A stretch of DNA of 64,000 nucleotides from contig OZ023213.1 in the NCBI GenBank assembly GCA_963995525.1, positions 19,945,680 through 20,009,679 on the forward strand, read 5' to 3'. The stretch's first letter is position 1; each line of letters opens with the position of its first letter. A model generated the notes under the pieces. It did no database searches, was not told the DNA's origin, and saw only the letters and a program-made list of their open reading frames with translations. Source of the DNA: Escarpia spicata. Taxonomy: Eukaryota; Annelida; Polychaeta; Sabellida; Siboglinidae. The position numbers and the translations under genes were made by a program. This document shows, piece after piece, positions 47,090-57,735 of the stretch.

Positions 47090-50000
47090 ATCAGTCTAAA
47101 ATACTAACCGTGTAAAGTCATGTTTATACAGGTTCCTGGATAACACACACTAGGCGAAAAATCGAACATGCAGTTTTAAACCATGCAAGATGAATTTTGC
47201 CAGGCTGTGAATTATGTCTGGATCATTGGTCTGTAGCATATGTACAAAATTATATACATTAGGACTCAATCTATTACATGAAGACATATTTAATTCTCAA
47301 GTCGTCCAATTTGGAACATACATATAAAAAGTGAATTTCATCGCCTATTACACCTCCTTCACAAAGTTTACAAAGTCTCTCATTCCTAGGTGTATTAAAG
47401 TTTCTTCGGTTATTAACAGGCAACATATATATGTTCCTATCCTGAATTGAACTAATGGTTTTTTTAATTGTTCGGGTAGGGTTTCGATATACCTTTCTTT
47501 TCCATGGGAGATTATAAAACGCTGATACATCACATTGTTATCATTTACAATTCTGCAGTGCCATAGTTGCTTAAATTGATCACATTCGCATTTATGTATG
47601 ATCTTGGCATCTATTTTATGATTCTGTGTTAACTATATATAATTAATGCCATTACTTTGAAAGATATTACTAACACATTTAATCCAAGGTGATGAGTATA
47701 CATTTTACAATGCAGATTATATCACATTGTGTACATGATCTTATTAAGTTTTTCATCACTACTTTTAATAATCTTGTCCAATAACAAACCATTCTTTGTT
47801 TTATAGAGACTGACAGTGGATATCTGCCTAGTTCTCCATATAGTGGCATATTATAAAAGAATTTAGACACTCCAAAAATGAATTTACAGAATTTAGTATG
47901 CATTTTCCCTAATATGTCAACATTTTTGTAGCCCCACACTTCACAATCATACAATAAGATTGGTTCTATGCACATGTCATATAATGTAAACATAATATCA
48001 GTTGGTAGGTTCAGTCGCCTGCCTTTTTGTATGAGTGAATACATAGGCTTTGAAGCTTTATTATGCAGCAGTTTATTTGGCTTTAACAAAGGATCCATTC
48101 CAATTAAAGTAAATACACAAATAAATATAATCCTCCACTTGATCAAGATCCACATTGTCAAATTTAAATGTAGGAGTGTTACGTATCCTTGTCTTAGACC
48201 TGGCAAAGACCATTATTTTTTGTTTTACCGACATTAACCTTCAGTCTATTACAGCTACAGTATTCATTCAGTAGGTTAAGATTCCTCTTCAAGGCACGCT
48301 CATTTTCAGCCATTATAACAGTGCCATCTGCATATAGGAGCACAACTAGATTTAACATTCCATTAATGCCATCATTACTGTCATTATGCAGTTTGTCTTA
48401 GTTCTACATGTAATTCGAAGAATTCTGACTGCACGCCATTGTTCACAACACTTTGATTGATTTGTACATATTCAATATAACGTTAAGCACTTTTCCCGAT
48501 ATACCGTATGCTATTAGTTTTTTCCCATAATGTTGCTGTGTTGATCGAGTCAAATGCTTTACTATAATCCACAAATGTGCAGAACAATATTCTACCTTAA
48601 GATACAAATAATTCAATAATACATTTTAGTGTACATATTTGGGCGGTTGTAGAATAACCTTTCCTAAAGAAAGCCAGCTTGGGCTTCACTCAATTTGGTG
48701 TGAGTTTATAAAGGCCGTCAGTCTTTCATTTATAACTGAGGTAAATAATTTTTCCTAAGCAGCTAAGAAGGGTTATCCCTCTGTAGTTATCTGGATCATT
48801 AATGTCGCCTTTATTTTTACTAATTGGTTTTATTATACCAGTGACCCATTCATGTGATATATGACCACTCAGTAATACAACATTAAAGACTTGTGTTAGC
48901 ACATGCAGGTGATTTTTTGAGAAACTTTAATCATTTCATTAATTATATCATCTTCCCCACCTGCCTTACCATTTGTCAATCGTTTTACAGCTTTTTTCAC
49001 TTCTACCTCACAAATTGGTGAATTTAATGTCTCGGACTCAGAGTTTTCGTTACTTACACTGCTTGGCGTTTGAGTTACATTTATGTTACATTGGAATCTA
49101 GCTTCATTTTCTTTAGTAGAGTTTAATTCGGAGAAACTTGTCAATAGTTACATTTCCTGTATTTGTTTGCATGGTGCTCTTATGTATTATCTTCCAGAAA
49201 GCTTTGGGATCATTAGATTCCTTTGCTTTTAGGTCCTCTACAATTTTTTGTCTATGTCCTTAGATTTATTTATAATAGTGTTATACTTCTTTCCAGTTAA
49301 TTTCATTAGTTTTAAGTGTTCCTCATTTTTATTGTCCTCTTATCGTCTTCTTGCTCTTTTGAATGCATTTCTTTTATCACTGCAGTCTGCGTCAAACTAA
49401 TCTTTATATTTTCTTGTTTTTGTTATATTTACGTTAACATATGGCTTAGTTTTGAGGATGTTGCATTCTTTAGTACCATTTAAAAGTAGACCATTAAAGC
49501 TTGCGACCAAATCATTAACACTTTCCTTAGATGTCACGCTGATGTTTTTCAATATATCATCTAGTAAAGTGCTAACTCTCTCAAACTCATCAGGGTTGTT
49601 ACTAATGGTACATTGAAATTCGGTTTTCCTGTTATGCTCCCATCTTACTAATTGTCTTTTGACACCTGGTTTGATATGACACGATGTATTCTTTGTCGCT
49701 ATTAGCACTGTATCAAGCATCAGTTCTAGCACACTATGACCATCAGAAAAGAGTGGATTTCCATCGTGTACAATGAAGTTATTGATATATTTAAATAGCA
49801 ACAGACAACTTAAGAAATAATAAATAGTACTGATATTCCTAAATGTGGGATTACCACTTGAGTCATTAGTCGTCCTCCCATTTACAATAAGTACATTAGC
49901 AGTTTTACATAGATCTACTAATAGTGGCCCATATTTATTACATTCGGTGTCATTATTTTGTCTTTTATAGTGAGCTTTCGTGCCAGTACACAAACCTGCA

Positions 50001-50155
50001 GCACCATCATAACCAAATATCGTCCTCTACAAAATCACATAAATCACCAGTCTTAGCATTAAAATCGGCACACATACAAAGAAATGCATCATTACAAGAC
50101 AAAAGTCCTAATAACTCTACTTCACAGTCTTCAAAAGCTTCTGCTTTAGGGTATT
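47090..50155 (-). mobile_element. Non-LTR retrotransposon, decayed, nearly full length
   Basis: Minus-strand order: end of an APE endonuclease (CADFNAKTGDLCDF, VNGRTTNDSSGNPTF, then ST-YYFLSC for STIDYFLVS, and SDGHSVLEL for SDH); linker (PGVKRQLVRWEHNRKTEFQC); RT start (EVEVKKAVKRLTNGKAGGED, DIINEMIK); RT core with many stops near 48200-48880 (KNKGDINDPDNYRGITLLS); C-terminus (KPMYSLIQKGRRLNLPTDI, IEPILLYDCEVWGYKN, YGELGRYPLS, MVCYW). The PILLYGCEVWG and ELGR-PL blocks mark a LINE family common in marine invertebrates. The start of the endonuclease is cut off where the LTR-like 61 bases begin. Confidence 0.83.
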
Positions 50156-50156
50156 T

Positions 50157-50217
50157 GCACACTCTAGTGGTGGCCTCTAGCGAGTCAGCTAGTATCACAA
50201 TATTACAGTTCGTCACA
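50157..50217 (-). mobile_element. LTR start fragment, second copy
   Basis: On the minus strand it reads TGTGACGAACTGTAATATTG and continues through the same 60 bases as the LTR starting at 46136, with about eight differences. It ends where the LINE begins. It could be the remnant of the other LTR of the Gypsy element, or an independent solo fragment. Confidence 0.6.
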
Positions 50218-50224
50218 ATGTGTT

Positions 50225-50268
50225 ACGTATACAGGTTACATAATCCGGGTAGAAATGATGCACACAGT
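50225..50268 (+). repeat. Short fragment of the GPCR-block flank
   Basis: GTATACAGGTTACATAATCC and the following GGGTAGAAATGATGCACACA match 11931-11972 and 31765-31803 (5' flank of the receptors) with few changes. It directly adjoins the LTR fragment. Confidence 0.6.
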
Positions 50269-50269
50269 G

Positions 50270-52300
50270 AGTACATGCTGGGGATACTACTAAATACTAC
50301 TACAATACAAAATGGTGAGGCGGCGTTCCTGACGCATGCACGTGGTCCACGATTCACTGCCGCAGAGAAGGGTGCTCAGCACACAGGCGTGGTAGACTCT
50401 CATCTTGGTGTTCTCAGTGAGCGTCTTGTTTTCCCGTAATCTTTTGGTCAGCTTGGCCATAGCGACAGCGGCTATTCCTGTGTGCCTGTTTATTTCAGTG
50501 TCCAGCGAAATGTTGTTGGGGATGTTTGACCCGAGATAGGTTAAGCCTTCTACTACCTACAGGGTGTAGTGATTGATTTGATGAAAGGGACTTGACTGGC
50601 ATCCCACGCTATGCCGTCCGACATCTTCAGGCTGCCTGTGAGTCCAAACTCTCTGCAGGCGTGTGCAAAGCGATTGACCAACCTATGGATTTCGAAACAT
50701 ACAACATAAAACATTTTCCTGCCGTCCGTTACCAACAGTAAAAACAAACAGGGCAAAACACTCTCTGAACAACTGTTTTTTTTTAACCAGTATTAGTAAT
50801 TCTTTCCTACGTATGTCGCCATTGCCGTGAGGGAGATTATTCCATATTGTTGATAACAATACCCTTTAATTTTATTTGAATATATTACTGTTAATATATA
50901 CAGTATCTTAATTACATTTACGTCATTATACATTTTAACAACTATGCATGTGTGCCTTTGTTCTAGTAAGGTTTATTTCTATTCAATCTTATAATAGCAA
51001 AACATAATATAATAGTATTGTGTTATTATGGTCAGGAGAATGGAGTCAGTGGCCCAACCAATGTCCAGGTATTAATTGTCATTAATTTGTATCAAAGAAC
51101 CACGACGTCTTAACCTGGATAGTTGTATTTGTCATAATGATGTGCATACTTGCTAACTGTAATCTTTACATAGACAGGACATATTAATCGTTGTAGTAGG
51201 TAAGATAAATTGCACAGTATGGTACGTAATTTGTGTAAACATGTCCACCAGAATTAGCCACATTGTTTGGCTAATGTTTCCATGTGTACATACAATTCGT
51301 GCGATACATAACATTCTTTATCCAGTGTCCGTTAGATGGCGCCACCATCAATCGTCATCATGGTTAACATTAATTTTCCTCGCGTGAGAATAACATTGAA
51401 TGAATGATTCCGGATTTTCTGGATGTGGGCACGATGATATTCATTCTACCTAATGTATCTATTGCCTAGCAACAAGGGCCGTCAAGCCATCAAAATATAT
51501 GCCGAACACAAGCAGCGTCATACATCCTGCAGTGGGGTAGCTCGAGGCATAACGCCCGGTTTTGGGGCATAACAACCACCCCTTATTTAGCTATAGACCT
51601 ATACGGCTGGAAAATAAGAATTTCGATATAGCCAGATGGAGCAGCATGTCACACTCGGTTAGAATACGGTCACAGCAAAAGAAATTCGCATGACAATATT
51701 TAAAAATTAAAATATACACATTACAAAGTATAAATATGGTAACCACAAAAGTGGTTTAATGGGAGGTAACCCTAGGAAACTTAAACAAAATGATGGGTTT
51801 ACTCGTAAAACAAATATATTATCAGTATAATTGTTAATGTTGCAGATCAGGTCGCTAGGGGGCGTGGCATAATGTTTACTTTCAAAATTTATCCTTCGTT
51901 TAATGTTCAATTATAGCATACTAATTATTTTGAATAGATAACTTTTAATATTATGTAACTTGTAAAGCGCTACAGAATCAAGAATTCAACCATAAGCTAA
52001 GTATATTTAAATTATAAGCATATTTTAACAAGTTTTGGTCCCGTCATATTCAACTTGATAAAACCGGCGTTAAAGCCGTTATGATTATCGCTCACTTTCG
52101 CCGGTCGGCAATGTTTAGTTTTTTTGTTTGTTTAAATGTTGTCGTTTGTACCTATTATACTATTAAATGATTAAGTTACAAAACATGCTGCCTGTGGTTT
52201 TTTTTTTCAATTGACCTTTTAGATTACTATTGGCATTTTATATTATTACAATAAATACGGTATTTAAAAAGGAATCACGGTGCAGTTAATTGCCATTGAA
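50270..52300. other. No gene recognised
   Basis: Short open frames only. 50440-50760 contains minus-strand pieces with an RT-C-terminal flavour (RLVNRFAHACREFGLTGSLK, as in the thumb region of some LINEs), too short to assign. Confidence 0.45.
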
Positions 52301-52648
52301 TGATTGATACTACACTCAGTTTCTGCCTATCTAAGACTAAGGCTACGGCTGACTGAGTGAATTATAATAAATATAAATAGTTCTTCCTCCCTTAATAGGC
52401 CTGTAAGTCTCAATTTAGTTACCGGAGTTGGCCCCGGTTCAACATTTTCTAATTAAATAAAGTAGGCTTTATTGTTAAAATTGAGACTCTACGGATTTTG
52501 TAAATATAATTTAGTTTTTTACTTACGCCGTAGGCTTAGCCTTAGCTCTGGGTTTTACATTCTTTACTATTTATTATCTATATGATATAAAATGATATGG
52601 TTTTGGTATATTATTTTCTACTAAATATGATAATAATCTAACATAATT

Positions 52649-55600
52649 ATGTCACCATTATTCTTATTGGGTGTTTTCTGCTTGTCTTGCTCTGTTGCTG
52701 TAAGGGATATAGATTTTGTTTTATGCAAACCATTGAGATCTAATCATTTTAATGTGTTTTTTCCTAATCACACTAAAATTCATCATTCTATTTCAATTTT
52801 GCATATTCTGCCATGTCTTCATGTTTGTTGTAATAGAAAGTTACTGCCAATCCCCCGCTCTACGCCAACATTGAAATTAGCAATAATTTTATTACTAGCA
52901 GGAGATGTAAGTCTTAATCCTGGACCATCTGTTAGACGAAACATTCGGGTGGCCACTACAAACGTTCGATCTGTACGAGATAAGACAGCCTCACTTTATG
53001 ATTTATTAATTTCTAAGAAATTAAACATTCTAGCTGTAACTGAGGCCTGGCTCAGACCACGTGATACACATGCATGCATTGCTGACGTTTCCCCTTCTGG
53101 TTACACCTTTCACCATCGACCACGTTTAGTCGGCCGTGGAGGTGGTGTTGGCTTTCTTATATCACAGCAGTTCAAAGTTAAATTACATTCTAATCCTGAA
53201 TACTCTAGCTTTGAGTCCATCTGTGCTGAAATTTCTGATTCTTCTTTCTCCGCACACTTTGTTTGTATCTATCGCCCTCCGGGACATCCGGCCAATTTCT
53301 TTGAAGACTTTTAGGATATGTTAGAAAACCTGGCAGTTATTCATTCAGAATTTTACATTCTTGGTGATTTTAATCTACATTTGGATGTACCTTCTGCAAC
53401 TACGTTTGATGATATTCTGGCATCATTTGATTTGAAACAACATGTTACCTTTTCGACACATATTCATGGCCTTTGGCTTGACCTCTTGATAACCCGTTCA
53501 ACTTGTAATAATATCCAAGCACCTACTGTTTCAGATGGGTTATCAGACCACCATACTGCCATTGCCAGTATTAACGGTTCTATAGCCCATTTACAATCGA
53601 AACACAATGTGTCTTACAGAGCCATTCATAGGATTGAAATTACAGCTTTAATGGCTGATATCCTTATATCTGACCTTATCACAGTTCCAAAAAAACATCT
53701 ATCTGATTTACATAAACAGTACTGTCAATTACTCAATGCATTACTTGACAAACATGCACCTATAAAATCCAAATGGGTGTCAGAAAGGCCACCGGCTCCA
53801 TGGATGACTTCCGAAATTATACTATATAAAAGGCGTCGTCGTTATTTAGAGCGTGTATGGCGCAAATCACGCTCGCCATTTGATAGATCGCGCTATTCTA
53901 AGCAATGTCACCTCTGTAACAGACAAATGGCTAAAGCTAAATCAGATTATTTTACAAATATGGTCATAAATAAGTCTGATAATCCGCGTCAGTTATGGAA
54001 CTGCATCAACAACATTCTACACAGACGGCCTATTCCATCGCTACCTGATCATGTGTCAATTAAGTCTCTATGTGATTCGTTCACTAGTCACTTCAAGAAT
54101 AAAATCAGTATTATTCGTTCTGCTTTCCCACGTCATAATATAAGTAATGTCTGTGTGGACTTTCCACAAGTAAATTCACAACTTGTATCATTTGAACCTG
54201 CAACAGTTTATGAAGTTAGGAAAATAATTATATCCTCCCCAAATAAATCTTGTGCACTTGATCCATTTCCAAAAATACTGCTAAAAGCATGTCTCGATAC
54301 ACTAATTTGACCTATAACAAATATTATAAATGCATCACTTTGCTCTGGCTGTTTTCCTGATGATTATAAATACGCCCATGTCACACCACTTCTTAAGAAG
54401 TCATCTCTGCCTAAACAAGACCTAAACAGTTATATACCTATTTCTAATCTCAGCTTCATTTCCAAAATACTAGAAAAGGTTGTAGCAAGTCGTCTAAGGT
54501 CTCACATCAGCACAAATGTCTTAACTAATGTGTCACAATCAGCATATAGGCAGTTTCATTCAACAGAGACTGCCCTCTTAAAGGTTCATAATGACATTAA
54601 CTTGAACATTAATAATGGCAAAGTGACTGCACTTACCTTACTAGATCTCTCTGCGGCGTTTGACACGATTGATCACAGCATTCTCATTGGACGCCTATTA
54701 AAGTGGTACGGCATATCTGGCACAGCTCTAAGCTGGTTTTCTTCGTATGTAACTGATATATACCAAACTATAAAGATTGGGAACTGCTTTTCAGCTGCAC
54801 TGCCGGCTTTATATGGTGTTCCCCAGGGTTCTGTTCTTGGGCCTTTGCTTTTTACTCTTTACACCACGCCATTAAGCTCTGTTATACAAAGACATAACTT
54901 AGATCATCATCTTTATGCTGATGATACTCAGATCTACATTTCGTTGGCTACCCCGGATACAAATCGCTCCTTTAACCAACTTAGTGATTGCCTTCAAGAT
55001 ATCTTCCACTGGATGACTGACAGCAAGTTGAAATTAAATGCAAATAAAACTGAATTGATCATTATTAGTACTCCAATGCAGCGTTGTAAACTGGATGGTT
55101 TTTTCCCTACGCGTATTTTGAATCAGTATATCACGCCAGCAACCTCGATACGGAATCTAGGAGTGATATTTGATAATAACTTCAATTTCCGTCAACACAT
55201 ATCTCAAATATGTCGCTGCTGTTTTTATCATATTCGTGATCTTCGCCGTATTCGCCGGTATATGTAATTTTATGTTGCTAAGACTATTGCAACAGCGCTT
55301 GTTAGCAACAGACTTGACTACTGCAATTCCCTCCTTTATAATATCGCTAGCAAGGATATCACAAAACTTCAACGTGTCCAAAATTGTCTAGCAAGAGTAG
55401 TTACAAGATCTCCTCGTTTTTCTCGCTCTGTGCCACTTTTGAAGTCTTTACATTGGCTTCCTGTACGATATTGTATAATATTTAAGATCTGTACCATTAC
55501 ATACCAGGCACTGTCCAATAAGCAACCATCTTATTTGCATTTATTGCTTACTCCTGTAAGAAAACCTATCCAGCTTCGATCATCTAGTTCTGACCTACTT

Positions 55601-55762
55601 TTTGTTCCTAGAGTCAACACTAACATTGGAACTAGGGCTTTTTCTGTTGCTGCACCAATCCTTTGGAATATGCTTCCTCTTAGTGTTAGATCAGTTGAAA
55701 ATATTACAAAATTACGTCGTCATTTAAAAACGTATCTTTACAACCTTGCTTATCCACCGTAG
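52649..55762 (+). mobile_element. L2/CR1-type LINE ORF, one frame, three stops
   Basis: From the ATG at 52649 to the stop at 55760-55762 the reading frame never shifts over 1037 codons. It is broken only by TAG at 53312-53314, TGA at 54308-54310 and TAA at 55265-55267. N-terminus: hydrophobic segment (about residues 3-18), then LLLAGDVSLNPGP. APE endonuclease: TTNVRSVRDKTASL, VTEAWL, GRGGGVGFLI, IYRPPG, LGDFNLHLD, LSDHHTA. Linker: PPAPWMTSEI, KRRRRYLERVW. RT: SCALDPFPKILL, LNSYIPISNLSF, DLSAAFDTIDHSIL, GVPQGSVLGPLLF, YADDTQIYI. C-terminus: SNRLDYCNSLLYN, LHWLPVRYCI and WNMLPLSV. All catalytic motifs are present. Such enzymes nick target DNA and copy their own RNA into it. It is the youngest-looking retroelement in the window. 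Confidence 0.93.
52901..52927 (+). other. 2A-like ribosome-skipping motif in the LINE
   Basis: Codons 85-93 read GDVSLNPGP, preceded by the hydrophobic LKLAIILLLA stretch. The 2A consensus is D-V/I-E-x-N-P-G-P; only the Glu is changed to Ser. 2A-like sequences at this position, upstream of the endonuclease, are established in CR1/L2-type elements of sea urchin, amphioxus and molluscs. Whether the Ser variant still causes skipping cannot be told from sequence. Confidence 0.7.
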
Positions 55763-55916
55763 CTCCCTAGCGCCTTGACCCATCTGTTGACAACTGGAAA
55801 ACTACTTATGGATTTTGAGATTGACCAACCCTTTTGTTTTGATGCGCCTCTGAGCTTGGTTTCCAAGGATTTAAGCGCAGTAGAAGTTATCTTATTATTA
55901 TTATCATTATAAAATA
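55763..55916 (+). mobile_element. 3'UTR and (TTA)n tail of the LINE
   Basis: About 125 bases of 3'UTR end in TTATTATTATTATCATTATAA. The 3'UTR matches the truncated tails at about 640-755 and 41090-41240. Together these define at least three insertions of the same family. Confidence 0.85.
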
Positions 55917-56635
55917 CAGTAATATGTAAATGGTTAAGTTTGAAAATTTAACGTGTGGCGCAAAAAGTCCAAGTGCTTGTAGGGGGAAACGAACAGCTAG
56001 ATGGGAAGTATTATATCAGTCATAAATATGAGATTGAAAGTGTGTAAATTAATGGTAAATATCTGCATTTACATATTAGTTTATGAAAAAGGCATCAGTA
56101 CTTGTTCATTTCAAACAATGGACTAATTAATTGCCAATTCCGGTCACGATTCATAAGAAGATTATAAAAACAGTTATGCCTATGAAACGCAGCCAATTTC
56201 CGCTATGCCTAGATGTATCAATAATAGCAACACTTTGGTGATAAGAACTTAATAGCTTAATTATTCTCATAAACACATAATGCTTAATGGTGGCGTGTTG
56301 ATCCACGCACAGGGTAAAGTGTCAATATTGAAGACATCTGTTACAATGACAATAACGTTTTTTTGTGACATTAAACATTGAAAATCTCTATCGAGAGTAT
56401 TTAGCTAAGATAATGAATTAGGTTATGTATATAATAGATGCAAGTTGTAGTAAAAGGAATTTCAGATGAAATGATTTCCAAAAAAATGCGTCTTATACCC
56501 CAAGCTACTCTATATTTTGTTAAAATTATGGCTCCAAATGTTCACTTTATAACAACAACACAAAACAATGTGCGGAAATGATTTGACTAACACGTTTCAT
56601 GCCGCGCTAGTAATGCAATATTGTCTTACTGATGA
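55917..56635. other. No feature recognised
   Basis: AT-rich sequence without open frames or repeats of note. Confidence 0.5.
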
Positions 56636-56639
56636 ATAA

Positions 56640-57735
56640 GATCACAATTCGAGACAAAGCTGAATGACGTGTCTAAATGGTGGAAGGGCATGAAGGAACT
56701 GCTTGGATGCAATAAAACTAGACTAGCAGTGACACCCCGTTTCTTCATCTTGCCAATCAAGTGTGTGAATGTAATCTTCAGGAATTCAGCCGACTATAAA
56801 GGCCTATTTTAAGTCAGTGAATGATCGCATTTACGTGCCCTGACTGCTGACAATGACTACAGTCAGCTTGAAGAATCATATATACCCGCCAAATTTATCA
56901 TCTTGGTTGAGGAGGTGGAAAACACCTTACCAAACTGGACACGAATAAAACACCTGGCCCGGACTCTATGCCAAGTTGTTTCCTTATAGAGTTTTCCACC
57001 TTGCTTGCAGGTCCAGTTGCTGCAATCTAGAACAGCTCACTTCGGCAGGGGCATGTACCACGTATCTGGCGTTCTGCGAACGTCAGTCCGCTCCCCAAAA
57101 AAGCAACCACCAGAGCATTTCGAAACGGATATCAGACCAGTCTCCTTAACTGCGATATTCGGCAAAGAAATGGAAGCGTGCATAGTGAAATGGGTATGGG
57201 ACGGTGTACAAGACAAAGTTGACCAGAACCAATAAGATTCCATTAAGAAGTCATCCACTGCACACTCTTTCGTCGACCTACTGCACCAGAGTTATTCGAG
57301 CACAGATTCATCCAAGTAGTTTGCTAGGATACTATTACTTGACTTCTATAAGGCATTTGACTTAATCAGTCACAACAGTCTACTTCAAAAACTGACCAGT
57401 TTTGGTCTCACAAATATAATAATGAAATGGATTGCCGAAAGGACATAACAAGTCAAGCTGTGTAACACAGCATCCAACTGGAATCGCATCCATGGAGGTG
57501 TTCCTCAAGGCACAAAACTAGGCCCTGTACTTTTCTTCCTCGTGATAAACGATCTGCAAACAGCGTGTGAGTCTTACCAATACATTGCTGACATATGGAT
57601 TCTCTACATTGGTTCAGCCACCCAGGCGTCACATCTGCAGGAAGCAGCCGATGTGACGTACAGACGAACAACGCAAAATGACATGAAAATCAAACAAGAT
57701 AAGACAAAAAACTTACTACTGATTATTCTAAGACA
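56640..57735 (+). mobile_element. CR1-type LINE RT domain, heavily decayed
   Basis: Across shifting frames one reads TNKTPGPDSMPSCFL, LLAGPVAAI-NSSL, VPRIWRSANVSPLPKK, ISDQSP-like RPVSLTAIFGKEMEA, LLDFYKAFDLISHNSLL, KWIAERT, WNRIHGGVPQGTKLGPVLFF and LVINDLQ, then a lost Y-x-DD box (YIADIWI). It matches the CR1-like group with GGVPQGTKLGP-LF. Five or more frameshifts and many stops are present. Confidence 0.8.

Noticed and set aside
52406..52488. Short inverted repeat AGTCTCAATTT / AAATTGAGACT in front of the LINE
   Set aside because: An 11-bp stem with a 61-base loop is weak, and no link to a promoter or element end could be shown.
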